This document shows, piece by piece, positions 39,660 through 52,846 of a stretch of DNA of 64,000 nucleotides (positions are counted from its first letter, which is position 1; each line of letters opens with the position of its first letter). The stretch lies in assembly GCF_032197885.1 (NCBI RefSeq), contig NZ_CP134159.1, positions 2,170,001 to 2,234,000 of the forward strand. The letters are read 5' to 3'. The DNA comes from Levilactobacillus namurensis (lineage in GTDB: Bacteria; Bacillota; Bacilli; Lactobacillales; Lactobacillaceae). The translations under genes and the position numbers were made by a program. Under the pieces are notes generated by a model. That model saw nothing but the letters and a program-made list of their open reading frames with translations. It searched no databases and was not told where the DNA came from.

Positions 39660-40601
39660 TTAATGAACGTAAGGCGTTAAGAAGGCTGCGACCTTCTGGT
39701 CATACTTGGCCGGGTCAGCCGCCCTGGTCATCACGTGTTGAGCGTCCGGGTGCCGGTACTTTTGCTTGGGACCGCCCGCTGCCTGGTAGAGGATGTCCAA
39801 GTTCTCAATAGGCACCGTCTGGTCTCGGGCACCTTGAATGAAGAAAATTGGCAGTTGGGTGTGGCGCACCTGTTCGGCAATGTTGCCATCCTTCAGGCGA
39901 TAGCCCGCATCTAACCGGGAGTATTGGTTCGCCAGATTCATGGTCGGCCGGGCTGGGACGTGGTACTTGTGGTGCAACCGGAACCGCGCTTCACTGTAGA
40001 TCGACGCGTATCCCGAATCAGCGATTACCGCTTTAACGTTGGCCGGGAGGTCTTCGCCAGCGGTCGCCAGGACCGTTGCGGCGCCCATCGAGATGCCCAT
40101 CAGGACGATTTGGACGTCGGTCCCTCGCAATTCGATCACCTTTTGAATCCACTGCTGATAATCGTGCCGGTCCAACCAACCGTAACCGATGGTGTTGCCT
40201 TCACTTTCCCCGTGAGCCCGCGCGTCCGGCATCAAAACACTATAGCCTAGGGCCGCGAACATCCGGGCATACGGCACCATCTGTTCACGCGAGTGTCCCA
40301 GACCATGGGCGACGATTACGACCCGGTTATGCACTTGCTGGTCGTTATTTAAGAACGACGCCCGTAACCGCAGCCCGTCTTGACTGGTGATTTGCCACTC
40401 ACGCGGTTGTTGCATCAGATACCACGCGTTATCTTCCGCCGAGTTCTCCGCAATCGACCATTGTCGAGACTTCTGCCGTCCCTTCGCGTAGGACTTCATC
40501 CCCACGTGATAGACCGCGGCCGTCCCCGCGAGAAGTCCCACGAGACTGGTAGCCGTCAACGCCGTGGTGATTCCTGCAACTTTTTGCCAAGTTTTTGCCA
40601 T
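39660..40601 (-). CDS. Membrane-anchored alpha/beta hydrolase
   Basis: A 313-residue hydrolase with one N-terminal membrane helix (about 8-30), an oxyanion segment VAHGLGHSREQ, the nucleophile elbow GISMGA, Asp in FIQGARDQTVP and the catalytic His in DAQHVM. It resembles the BAAT/acyl-CoA thioester or YqkD-like serine hydrolases facing the outside; no substrate can be named. ATG 40601 is used since AAGGGA lies 10 nt upstream, rather than the start 14 codons earlier. Confidence 0.88.
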   Translation of the reverse strand: MAKTWQKVAGITTALTATSLVGLLAGTAAVYHVGMKSYAKGRQKSRQWSIAENSAEDNAWYLMQQPREWQITSQDGLRLRASFLNNDQQVHNRVVIVAHGLGHSREQMVPYARMFAALGYSVLMPDARAHGESEGNTIGYGWLDRHDYQQWIQKVIELRGTDVQIVLMGISMGAATVLATAGEDLPANVKAVIADSGYASIYSEARFRLHHKYHVPARPTMNLANQYSRLDAGYRLKDGNIAEQVRHTQLPIFFIQGARDQTVPIENLDILYQAAGGPKQKYRHPDAQHVMTRAADPAKYDQKVAAFLTPYVH

Positions 40602-40795
40602 ATTTACCGCATCCCTTTCTGACGTGACCTTTTCCTTTACCATACCCGAAAACGCGTCGGGTTGCCAACCCTATCACTCCCAAACTAAGTAAAAAGTGCC
40701 CCGTTACCCGCTAAAAACTGCCACCTAAACGACTAAAATCGCAGGCCCCCTCACTGAAGGACCTGCGATTCTGAGCGTCGTACCACTGTTACCCG

Positions 40796-43202
<2,407 letters not shown>

Positions 43203-43282
43203 TCATCCGGCTTTTAAACTCAAAAGATGCGTTGCCAACCAGCTTCGTCAGCCACGGGCAACGCATCTTAACGTTAAAAATC

Positions 43283-44440
43283 TTAATGGTGAAAAATCAG
43301 GCGCGTATGGGGCATGTGCAGTACCTGGTGAATGGCCAGTGACGCCCCGCCCAATAGCGTGGCGTACTTGACGTCTTTCGACATCACCAGCGGTGGCACT
43401 AACGGCATGAACCCCAACTTCATCTGAATGTTCTTCAGAATCTCGGGTACCTGATCGATCAACGGCGAGTTGAAGAAGATCATCTGGGGATCGTAGGCCG
43501 CAATCAAGTCGCTGGTCACAATCGCCAACTGATAACAGAAATCCTCGAGTAACTGGACAATCGCTGGATCTTGCCGGTCATAGTCTCGAACCAACTGCTC
43601 TAACGAGTAGTCTTGTTGCTTCTTCAGCCGCCCCGCTTTGGCCAGTAGCGCGGTTTGCGACCACTCGGTATCAAAGTTAGGTAACGTCGCCAGGCGACGG
43701 TGCGGGTCTCGGACATCCTGAATCATAATCTGGCCGATCTCCCCGGCCTGCCCGTAGTTTCCCCGGTACAGCTGGGTGTTCAAGATGATGCCCGCGCCGA
43801 ACCCCTCGTGAATACTGATCGACACGATACTCTGCAATTCCTGCTTACTGAAGTCCTGCTCGAACACAGCGGATTGGTTGGCCTCGTTCTCCAAGATCAC
43901 GGGAACGTGGTAGCGTTCGCGAAAGTGCGCCGCAAGATTCACGTTCTCAAAATCCACGAACGGAGAGGTCACGATGGTGTCCTGATAGACCACCCCAAAG
44001 ATGGCAATCGAAATCGCAACTAACCCGTTCTCCACGGAGAATTTGGGCAACTGCCCCATCATCTTGTCCATTTCCGCCACAATCTCCCGGATTGGACGCT
44101 GGTCAATGGACACGGTGCTGTATTCCAAGGCGCGTCCGTCCATCTGAGTGGCTAACATCTCAATCGCCGACCCCGAGATACTGAAGTTAATCACGTACCC
44201 GTAGCTGGCGTTGTAAGCAACCAGTTCTGGACGGCGCCCACTCGCATTCGATAAACGGTCCTCACCCACGCTGACCACGAGTTTGCGGGTCAGCAGTGTG
44301 CCGACGATATCCGAAACCGTGACCTTATTTAGGCCCAGGCGCTTCGAAATATCATTTCGCGAAATCGGCCCGTGGTTCACAATGGCTTGGAGCACCGAAT
44401 GCTCGTTATGGTCGCGCATGACGTCCTTGTTAATAATCAC
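43283..44440 (-). CDS. ROK-family transcriptional regulator (XylR/NagC type)
   Basis: N-terminal winged helix (NHGPISRNDISKRLGLNKVTVSDIVG, in part) followed by a ROK domain (about 80-385). The GTG at 44440 gives the family-typical opening MIINKDVMRDHNE; the ribosome site is weak. Lacking kinase motifs, it should be a sugar-responsive repressor of the operon it sits in, 24 bp after the transporter gene. Its operator may be among the dyads at 46000-46112. Confidence 0.9.
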   Translation of the reverse strand: MIINKDVMRDHNEHSVLQAIVNHGPISRNDISKRLGLNKVTVSDIVGTLLTRKLVVSVGEDRLSNASGRRPELVAYNASYGYVINFSISGSAIEMLATQMDGRALEYSTVSIDQRPIREIVAEMDKMMGQLPKFSVENGLVAISIAIFGVVYQDTIVTSPFVDFENVNLAAHFRERYHVPVILENEANQSAVFEQDFSKQELQSIVSISIHEGFGAGIILNTQLYRGNYGQAGEIGQIMIQDVRDPHRRLATLPNFDTEWSQTALLAKAGRLKKQQDYSLEQLVRDYDRQDPAIVQLLEDFCYQLAIVTSDLIAAYDPQMIFFNSPLIDQVPEILKNIQMKLGFMPLVPPLVMSKDVKYATLLGGASLAIHQVLHMPHTRLIFHH

Positions 44441-44464
44441 TTAACTTCAACTCACTTTTTCCCT

Positions 44465-45865
44465 TTAGTCGGCATCGTCTTCAGCGTTTTCCTTGGCGTG
44501 CTTGATAGCCAAGTCGCTTTGCATCTTCTTTTCAATCCCATCAACATGATAGAACATCAAAGCGATACCGGAAAGGGCGAACCCAATCAGTGGAACCCAA
44601 ATGTAGTTCAATTCAATCCCACGTAAGGCACCTGCGGATTGGGCGTGGTTAGCAACGTAACCAGTGGTGGTCAATAACCAACCAGTGATCACACCACCAA
44701 TTCCCATCCCTAACTTCGCGGAGAAGCTAGAGAAGGAAGTAACAATTCCTTCGGCCCGAACACCGTTCTTCCATTCACCGTAGTCAACGGCATCGGCTAA
44801 CATTACGGCGATCAAACCAGAAACGTAACCAGTCCCTAAGTAACCCACGATGGTGGCGAAGATGATCATTGGTACGCTGAGACTGTTGGCCCCAACACTT
44901 AAGAGTAATTGACCCACGCAGGCTAAGATCATCCCACCTAACATGGTGTTCCGCTTACCGATCCACTTAGACGTCATTGGCGTTAAGACCACGGCAACCA
45001 AGGCCACAATCTGTAAACTCAAGACGAAGGAAGCTAAACCAGCATCGTGCATGTTGTACTTGAAGAAGTAAACCGTAACTTGAGACCGCGTCTGCATCCC
45101 CAACCAGTAAATGAAGTTGATGAAGATGATGATGGCCCAAGGCCAGTTACGACGAAGCGCTTTCAAAGATTCCTTGATTGGAATTGACTTCCGCGAACTC
45201 TTGGTCTGAACCCGTTCGTGGGTGTTCTTGAAGACGAACGCGAAAATCAAGACCACAACGACCCCAACAATCAACGACCAGATAAACCAGCCGTGGGCAC
45301 TGGTGGTTGAGCCCCCGAAGAAGGCAACCATTCCCAGCGTAATCCCGGTAATCAACGTCGCACCGGCAGTTCCCATGAATTGACGAATTGTCGATAACGT
45401 TACCCGTTCTTGTGGGTTGCTAGTTAATGATGGCAAGATTGACGTAATTGGAATATTAACGGCTGAATAAAGAACATCAACCCCAATGTAAGTAACGTAG
45501 GCCCAAATCAGCTTACCCGTTAAACTCAGGTTCGGCGTGGTGAAGACCAACACACAGAAGACCGCGAATGGAATCGAGAACCATAACCAGTACGGTCGAC
45601 TCTTCCCATACTTGGTGTGGGTGTGGTCGATCATAATTCCCCAGAAAGGCCCATCAAAGGCATCGACAATCCGGGCAACTAAGAACAGGGTCCCCACGGC
45701 GGCGGCACTGATTCCGAACGTGTCCGTGTAGAAAATCATTAAGTACGTCCCAACCATCTGGAAAGAGAGGTTGCAGGCAAAGTCACTCAAACTATAGGCG
45801 AATCGTTCCTTCCAAGGCACCATATTTTTGGTGGCAGCCTCGACGTGCGGAGCATTTTCACTCAT
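44465..45865 (-). CDS. GPH-family sugar:cation symporter
   Basis: Glycoside-pentoside-hexuronide transporter of 466 residues with about 12 membrane segments. The family segment DAFDGPFWGIMIDHT with KYGKSRPYW follows, and there is no C-terminal EIIA domain. It would import an unphosphorylated beta-glucoside. ATG 45865 follows AGAGGTG. First gene of the operon, with promoter and cre box directly upstream. Confidence 0.92.
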   Translation of the reverse strand: MSENAPHVEAATKNMVPWKERFAYSLSDFACNLSFQMVGTYLMIFYTDTFGISAAAVGTLFLVARIVDAFDGPFWGIMIDHTHTKYGKSRPYWLWFSIPFAVFCVLVFTTPNLSLTGKLIWAYVTYIGVDVLYSAVNIPITSILPSLTSNPQERVTLSTIRQFMGTAGATLITGITLGMVAFFGGSTTSAHGWFIWSLIVGVVVVLIFAFVFKNTHERVQTKSSRKSIPIKESLKALRRNWPWAIIIFINFIYWLGMQTRSQVTVYFFKYNMHDAGLASFVLSLQIVALVAVVLTPMTSKWIGKRNTMLGGMILACVGQLLLSVGANSLSVPMIIFATIVGYLGTGYVSGLIAVMLADAVDYGEWKNGVRAEGIVTSFSSFSAKLGMGIGGVITGWLLTTTGYVANHAQSAGALRGIELNYIWVPLIGFALSGIALMFYHVDGIEKKMQSDLAIKHAKENAEDDAD

Positions 45866-45944
45866 ATTCAATACACCTCTTAGGTAAAAAAATAGTGACA
45901 AACATAAAACGTGACGGTATTAATAAACTCAACTTTCATTGACT

Positions 45945-45973
45945 AGAATACTGTAACCGTTTTCAGTTGTCAA
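45945..45973 (-). promoter_or_regulatory. Promoter of the beta-glucoside operon with internal cre site
   Basis: On the minus strand TTGACA (45973-45968), a 17-nt spacer and TATTCT (45950-45945). The spacer holds TGAAAACGGTTACA (45965-45952), a perfect match to the CcpA cre consensus TGWAANCGNTNWCA. Bound CcpA would block the promoter. Confidence 0.85.
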
Positions 45974-45999
45974 TCTAATTTTTCAAAAAAATCATGCGG

Positions 46000-46112
46000 A
46001 ACCGGTTGCGCACGGGGATTTCCGTGCAATCACTAGCTTTCTAACGTCAACCAAGAAGCGGTTTGTCTTATCAGATGATAAGAAACGATAAGAAAATTCA
46101 ATTTTCTTATCG
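46000..46112. promoter_or_regulatory. Cluster of dyads upstream of the beta-glucoside promoter
   Basis: TCTTATCAGATGATAAGA (46065-46082) and GATAAGAAAATT/AATTTTCTTATC (46088-46112) share TTATC/GATAA arms; a third, GCGGAACCGGTTGCGC, lies at 46000-46015. They may bind the ROK regulator or form an RNA hairpin. Confidence 0.4.
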
Positions 46113-46193
46113 CAGGTTCACCCCCCCTTGTCTTTCCAACCAACCGTCATTAAAAGAGCGGAAGACAAACGGCGGTTACCCACTGTCGTAATC

Positions 46194-46355
46194 CTCCGCC
46201 TTACCGGTTGGGCCTGAAGAGGCTGGAACGTAGTGGGCACGACTTGGCGCCCTGAAAATCCCAGGTCGCCAAGCTCGGCCTTTGGGTAATCCGGGAAAGA
46301 ACCCCGAATAACCCAAACGACACTACTGAGCCTCTTCAGGCCCAACCTCACGGCT
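46194..46355 (-). repeat. Structured palindromic element C1 (minus orientation)
   Basis: P1 is a perfect 17-bp helix, TTGGGCCTGAAGAGGCT (46208-46224) with 46329-46345. P2 pairs GTAGTG (46230-46235) with CACTAC (46321-46326), another compensated variant. Conserved GTGGGCAC and the ATCCGCCTTACCGG terminus are present. Points away from C2. Confidence 0.83.
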
Positions 46356-46640
46356 AAATTACGCGTACCCAATCCAGTGTTTTCTGGCACTCAAAATGGG
46401 AAATATCAACATAGTAGACTACTGAAACCAAATGATTAGGTAAGCCTGATTGGGCCTCGAATCAATGATATGCATCATCATATACTTAACTCTGAAAATG
46501 GTTGACGGTCGATTCGTGCAAGCCGTCACCACAACCTTATCCTGTTCGGGATGGGGGCCTTTTTTAATCGATAATAGTCGGCAATATGACTGGGGGCCAC
46601 GGTCTGATAGCACATCATGTTCCGCTATGGTTACACAAAT
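46346..46640. other. 295-bp spacer between C1 and C2, possible small RNA
   Basis: Unlike the 40-50 bp spacers of the A and B pairs, this one is long and AT-richer. On the plus strand it holds TATACT (46481-46486), a TGACGG/CCGTCA hairpin from about 46503, and TATCC-TGTTC-GGGAT followed by CTTTTTT near 46540-46566, which looks like a terminator. No coding frame is supported. Confidence 0.4.
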
Positions 46641-46802
46641 GTAAGCCGAGAGGACGGCCAGACAAGGCTTGGCCGTGAAATTTTCCTTGGTGAGCGCTTC
46701 TTGGCTCGCCTAGGAAAAGGCCAAGCTTGAAAACCTGAACTTTGGGTTTCAAGTTGTGCCCACGGCGTTCCAGCCTTGTCTGGCCGTCCGGTAAGGCGGA
46801 TG
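46641..46802 (+). repeat. Structured palindromic element C2 (plus orientation)
   Basis: P1 is 16 bp, 46654-46669 with 46772-46787 (core GGCCAGACAAGGCT/AGCCTTGTCTGGCC); one base pair differs from B2 on both arms. P3 is nearly the same as in B2; P4 is changed on both sides (AGCTTGAAA with TTTCAAGT). Ends CCGGTAAGGCGGAT. Confidence 0.85.
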
Positions 46803-46996
46803 ACCAGCATGGCGGTACTTGGTTCATCATGATTCCAAAGTGGATGTGCGATCTTAAGTGTACCTATCCCACGGGAATTAAAAAAGCTCTGTAAGACCGT
46901 TGGGGTTTTACAAAGCTAATCAGCTAATTTTAGATTGTTTAGATGATATGGTGCTGAAATGTGCGACCAGCACGTCCCTTTAAGACAGTGCCTAAC
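46803..46996. other. Intergenic stretch after C2
   Basis: No gene. AAAAAGCTCTGTAAGACC and GGGGTTTTACAAAGCT (46878-46917) form an imperfect hairpin that ends in TTTTT on the minus strand and is the probable terminator of ispE. Confidence 0.5.
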
Positions 46997-47851
46997 TTAA
47001 GGTAACGGCCGCACTAAATAGACTTCCCGACAGAAGCCCTTCATGCCGTTGAACACCCGCTGGGCCCGGGACTGCTTGCTGCAGAGACCAAAGACCGTGG
47101 GACCGGTCCCACTCATCTGGGCCGCGTCGGCGCCGAACTTCATCATCTGCTGCTTCAACTGCGTGATCTCCGGGTAGCGTTTCGCCGTCAACGGCTCTAG
47201 AGCGTTGCCCATGGCGGCGCACATCGCGTTGATGTCTTGGTCGCGAACCCCGCGTAAGAGTGCGTCGATGTCTGGATGGGCTAAGTCGTCGTAGCGAATC
47301 CGCTGGAGGATGCTGGGCGTCGAAACGCTAACCTTAGGCTTGGCCAGCACCACCCACGAGGTCGGTAACTTCGAGAGCGGTGTGATCCGCTCCCCCCGCC
47401 CCCGGACGTGGGCCGTGCGACCGTAGACGCAATACGGGACGTCCGAGTCGATCTGCAGACCCAACTTCGCCAACTCCTGCCAGGAGAGTCCCAGGTCCCA
47501 GAGCTGGTTCAGCCCCCGCAAGACCGCGGCGGCATCCGAGGAACCGCCCCCCAGTCCCGCAGCGACGGGAATATTCTTTTTGATGCGGATATTGACCCCT
47601 TGTTTAATCTTGAACCTCGATTGTAACAAGTGGGCCGCCTGAAAGGCCAAGTTACGCTGATCGTTGGGAAGAAACCCGCTGTCCGAGGCGACCCGGATGC
47701 GCTTATGGGTCGTCAACGTCTGAATGTCAACGTAGTCCGCCAGGTCGACCGAGGTCATCACCATGTTCCACTCCTCCGCCCCATCCTGGTGATGGTAAGG
47801 CGTGTCGAGCCCGAGGTTTATCTTGGCTGGTGCCTTTTCAATCAGTTGCAT
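46997..47851 (-). CDS. ispE: IspE-like GHMP kinase (CDP-methylerythritol kinase homologue)
   Basis: GHMP kinase of 284 residues: KAPAKINLGLD at the N-terminus, ATP loop PVAAGLGGGSSDAA and C-terminal MSGTGPTVFGL. The usual substrate segment GYHE is replaced by GAEEWNMVMTS. Lactobacilli make isoprenoids by the mevalonate route, and mvaA lies in this window, so the MEP-pathway function is doubtful. The gene keeps the ancestral veg-ispE position. Confidence 0.88.
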   Translation of the reverse strand: MQLIEKAPAKINLGLDTPYHHQDGAEEWNMVMTSVDLADYVDIQTLTTHKRIRVASDSGFLPNDQRNLAFQAAHLLQSRFKIKQGVNIRIKKNIPVAAGLGGGSSDAAAVLRGLNQLWDLGLSWQELAKLGLQIDSDVPYCVYGRTAHVRGRGERITPLSKLPTSWVVLAKPKVSVSTPSILQRIRYDDLAHPDIDALLRGVRDQDINAMCAAMGNALEPLTAKRYPEITQLKQQMMKFGADAAQMSGTGPTVFGLCSKQSRAQRVFNGMKGFCREVYLVRPLP

Positions 47852-47937
47852 GAGCTCACCTTAATCCCAGATAGGTCCCTGACCTACCGTACTCGTGAAT
47901 CTAATTAAGCCCATTATACTATGCCAAAAGCCAAAAT

Positions 47938-47957
47938 AAAAAGGCCTTATTCGGCCT
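47938..47957 (-). terminator. Terminator of veg
   Basis: On the minus strand AGGCC-GAATA-AGGCCT with a following TTTTTATTTT run, a few bases after the veg stop. Confidence 0.7.
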
Positions 47958-47963
47958 TATTAT

Positions 47964-48200
47964 TTATTCATCGAAGTCAACTTCGATGTTCTTGGTTAAG
48001 ATATCGGTGTAACTGTATGAAACCCGTTCAAACGAGTTCTCGTTTTGATCGAGATCAACCACAAAAACTGCGGGATAGGTTTCCCGAAGAATTCCATGCC
48101 GTTCGGTCGTCTTCTTGCGCCCAGCTTGGGCAATTACCATTAACTTCTCACCAATGCGACTATCAAGCTTGTCCTTGATATTTGCTAAACTAGTTGGCAT
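47964..48200 (-). CDS. veg: Veg family protein
   Basis: A 78-residue protein starting MPTSLANIKDKLDSRIGEKL, with GILRETYPAVFVVDLD in the middle: typical Veg. In Bacillus Veg affects biofilm formation; its molecular role is unclear. The ATG at 48200 is preceded by AGGTG; a longer frame adds a Cys-rich stretch not in the family. It lies between rsmA and ispE as in Bacillus. Confidence 0.93.
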   Translation of the reverse strand: MPTSLANIKDKLDSRIGEKLMVIAQAGRKKTTERHGILRETYPAVFVVDLDQNENSFERVSYSYTDILTKNIEVDFDE

Positions 48201-48298
48201 GCACTTCACCTCTGTGAAACATGATACCATAGTTTCACAAGAAATGCAAATTATACCACAACCAACTTCAAAGCGCAATAATCAGCGGTTGGTAAGGG

Positions 48299-49189
48299 TT
48301 ACATTAACCCTTCAGCATGAAAAGCATTCACTAATTCAATAAAATTAATCAAGGTTAACCGTTCTGGCCGCAATTGCCGGGAAATCTCGACCTGTTCCAG
48401 TACCGCAGCGATACGTTCTCGAACTTCCGGTTGCTTGCCAAAGATTCCCTGCAGGTTGTTCCACAACGACTTACGCCGGTGCGCGAAGCACCCCTTCACG
48501 AACCCGAATAAGGCCTTGTCGTCATACGGCTTTACGGGCAAAGGTTCTCGCGGCGTCAACCGGATGATGGCGGAGTCCACGTTGGGTTGCGGAATAAAGG
48601 CGGTCCGTGGCACGTCGAAGGCGACTTCCACGTGTGCTCGGTACTGCATCACCAGCGACAACGACCCGTAAGCTTTGTTGCCGGGCTCAGCAACCAGACG
48701 ATCGGCGACTTCCGCCTGCATCATCACCACAATCTGGTCGAAGGTCACGTTGCTTTGCAAGACCCCCATCAGAATCGGTGTGGTGATGTAGTACGGCAAG
48801 TTAGCCACCAGCTTGACCGGATGTCCCGGCTCAAATTCGTCCGCAATCACGGCCGGCAGGTTGGCTTTTAGGATATCCTGATTGATAATCTTGACGTTAT
48901 CGTAATCCATCAGGGTCTCATCCAAGACTGGCAAGAGGTTCTCGTCGATTTCAAAGGCCACGACCTTCCGGGCCTTCAACGCCAGCTGTTCGGTCAAGGC
49001 CCCGATTCCGGGACCAATTTCGATCACGTTGTCGTTGTCGTTAACATCCGCGGCACTGACAATGTTCCGCAAGATGTTGAGGTCGGACAAGAAGTTCTGA
49101 CCCAGGCTCTTCTTGGCCACTAACCGGTAACGGTTCAAGATGGCCTTAGTCCGGGCCGGTGATCCAATTTCAGGTACGTTATTCTGCAT
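48299..49189 (-). CDS. rsmA: 16S rRNA dimethyladenosine transferase RsmA (KsgA)
   Basis: Dimethylates two adjacent adenosines near the 3' end of 16S rRNA. Motifs: [14 protein letters not shown] site [11 protein letters not shown], and [13 protein letters not shown] 49189 lies 6 nt after AAAGGAGG and overlaps the end of rnmV by 11 bp. 296 residues. Confidence 0.97.
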   Translation of the reverse strand: MQNNVPEIGSPARTKAILNRYRLVAKKSLGQNFLSDLNILRNIVSAADVNDNDNVIEIGPGIGALTEQLALKARKVVAFEIDENLLPVLDETLMDYDNVKIINQDILKANLPAVIADEFEPGHPVKLVANLPYYITTPILMGVLQSNVTFDQIVVMMQAEVADRLVAEPGNKAYGSLSLVMQYRAHVEVAFDVPRTAFIPQPNVDSAIIRLTPREPLPVKPYDDKALFGFVKGCFAHRRKSLWNNLQGIFGKQPEVRERIAAVLEQVEISRQLRPERLTLINFIELVNAFHAEGLM

Positions 49190-49754
49190 GTGCATCCTCC
49201 TTTAACGGTGGTAACTTAGCCAGGGCGGCACCGAACTCAGCCGGTTGAATGCCGAACATCCGCAACCGCTTCTCAAGTTGCTTGCCATTCACGTAACCAA
49301 TCTGTAGCAGTTCGCCCAGCTGTTCCCGGCGCCGCTTGGCCCCGGCGCCGCCAATCAAACCAGCGGTCACTAAGTCGGCGTGTGAAATCAGCTCTGGGGC
49401 CGCCTCCGTCTCGGTGTAAACGTGCGCCAGAGCCGCACGAATCGCCTCGGGGGTGGCGTGTTCGACGCCTAACGAGCCCCCTGCCTTATCCGGCCGCCCC
49501 TCCTTTTTAGGTAGAAAGGCGTGCTTGGCATTCGGGACCGCCTCGGCCACGATTTTACGAATCTTTTCGCCGGAAAAGTCCGGGTCGGTAAAGATGATGA
49601 TGCCCCGTTGGTCGGCTAACTTCTCAATCAGCGCCAGGGTGTCGTCATCAATGGCTGAACCCCGGGTCTCAATGGTGTCGGCGTTCACGGCTCGATTGAT
49701 GGCCTTGGTGTCGTCTTTTCCCTCGACCACCAAGACTTCTTTAATCTTCTTCAA
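49179..49754 (-). CDS. rnmV: Ribonuclease M5
   Basis: RNase M5 matures 5S rRNA with a TOPRIM domain. The protein starts [19 protein letters not shown] (TOPRIM Glu), contains [16 protein letters not shown] (DxD) and the C-terminal [19 protein letters not shown] 49754 follows GGAG by 10 nt; the longer frame to 49874 adds 40 Arg-rich residues read from the wrong frame of tatD. 191 residues; overlaps tatD by 14 bp. Confidence 0.95.
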   Translation of the reverse strand: MKKIKEVLVVEGKDDTKAINRAVNADTIETRGSAIDDDTLALIEKLADQRGIIIFTDPDFSGEKIRKIVAEAVPNAKHAFLPKKEGRPDKAGGSLGVEHATPEAIRAALAHVYTETEAAPELISHADLVTAGLIGGAGAKRRREQLGELLQIGYVNGKQLEKRLRMFGIQPAEFGAALAKLPPLKEDAHAE

Positions 49755-50517
49755 TGTGGTAAAACTCCTCTGCGTTGTGGTAGGTCGCACTGGCGATCTC
49801 TTCCGGCGTGGCCTCACGTTCCTTGGCAATCGCCTCGACCGTGTACCGGGTGAAGCCCGGTTCGTTCTGTTCACCCCGGTGTGGTTCGGGCGTCAAGTAA
49901 GGGGCATCCGTCTCGACCATCATCACATCAAGTGGCGTGGCCCGGACTGAATCGTGGACTTCGTGGGCGTTCTTAAAGCTGGCCACCCCAGAATACGAAA
50001 TGTGCATCCCCAGGTCCAAGAACTTCTTGAGCCACTCGGGGTCACCGTTAAAGCTGTGCATCACGCCCCCGATATCTTGAATCCCCGCTTCTTTGATGAT
50101 CCGGTAGGTGTCTTCAAAGGCGTCGCGGTTATGCACCACGATGGGCTTGCCCACTTCCTTGGCAATGGCAATCTGGCGGGCAAAGACCTTCCGCTGGGTC
50201 TCCTGTGGTGAGGTGTCCCAATGGTAGTCCAGGCCGATTTCACCTAAGGCGCGAACCTGGTCATCGGCTAATTGCATCTCCAAGACCTTTTCGGCGTCCG
50301 GTGTATAGTTCTTCGAATCCTCCGGGTGCCATCCCACGACGGCCACCATCTGAGGATACTGGTGTGCTAGGCGGATTGCATCGGCGTTCAGTTGGGTGTT
50401 CGACCCCACGTTAGCCATCCGGGTGACGCCCAATTCGGCGGCCCGCTGCACGAACTTAGGCACGTCGGTGATGAATTCTTCACTGTTCAAATGCGTGTGC
50501 GAATCAAAAATTTGCAT
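49741..50517 (-). CDS. tatD: TatD-family metal-dependent DNase
   Basis: Amidohydrolase-fold nuclease, 258 residues. Metal ligands in FDSHTHLN, GEIGLDYHWD, VHNRDAFED, HSFNG and ETDAPYLTP. ATG 50517 lies 9 nt after AGGAG. Part of metG-tatD-rnmV-rsmA, conserved in Firmicutes. Confidence 0.96.
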   Translation of the reverse strand: MQIFDSHTHLNSEEFITDVPKFVQRAAELGVTRMANVGSNTQLNADAIRLAHQYPQMVAVVGWHPEDSKNYTPDAEKVLEMQLADDQVRALGEIGLDYHWDTSPQETQRKVFARQIAIAKEVGKPIVVHNRDAFEDTYRIIKEAGIQDIGGVMHSFNGDPEWLKKFLDLGMHISYSGVASFKNAHEVHDSVRATPLDVMMVETDAPYLTPEPHRGEQNEPGFTRYTVEAIAKEREATPEEIASATYHNAEEFYHIEED

Positions 50518-50612
50518 TAAATCTGTCTCCTTTTTCAGCACCAGTCCAACCACTCGTCCTTTTAGGCGTACGGTCCATTAAAGCACCTGCGCCTAGGACC
50601 CGTCAAGCTAGA

Positions 50613-50655
50613 AAAAACGCGGGTCAGGCGTCTATTCGACTTACCCGCCCGCGTC
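50613..50655 (-). terminator. Terminator of metG
   Basis: On the minus strand ACGCGGG and CCCGCGT enclose a 24-nt loop and are followed by TTTTT. Confidence 0.85.
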
Positions 50656-50667
50656 TTATGCTTGACG

Positions 50668-52707
<2,040 letters not shown>

Positions 52708-52782
52708 CTAAAGCCTTCCTTACTCAAAAGATTTTTCATCAATTTTAAGATTAAAATTTAAGGTAAATTCTCACTAAGTATA

Positions 52783-52825
52783 GCATAATCCCCGGTCAAG
52801 CCATAGTTCCCGACCGGGGATTTTC
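52783..52825. terminator. Hairpin between metG and DUF72 gene
   Basis: AATCCCCGGTC pairs with GACCGGGGATT around a 14-nt loop. On the minus strand the tail is ATGCTATAC, a poor T run; it probably ends the DUF72 transcript, weakly. Confidence 0.6.
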
Positions 52826-52846
52826 CTATCTTATGACGGTTTCGCA

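Noticed and set aside
46118..46390. 90-aa and similar frames inside elements C1/C2
   Set aside because: They follow the palindromic element, have no ribosome site and are not protein-like.
46540..46566. Possible 5S rRNA fragment (GTTCGGGATGGG)
   Set aside because: Only a short similarity to reverse-strand 5S; the bases fit a terminator-like hairpin better.
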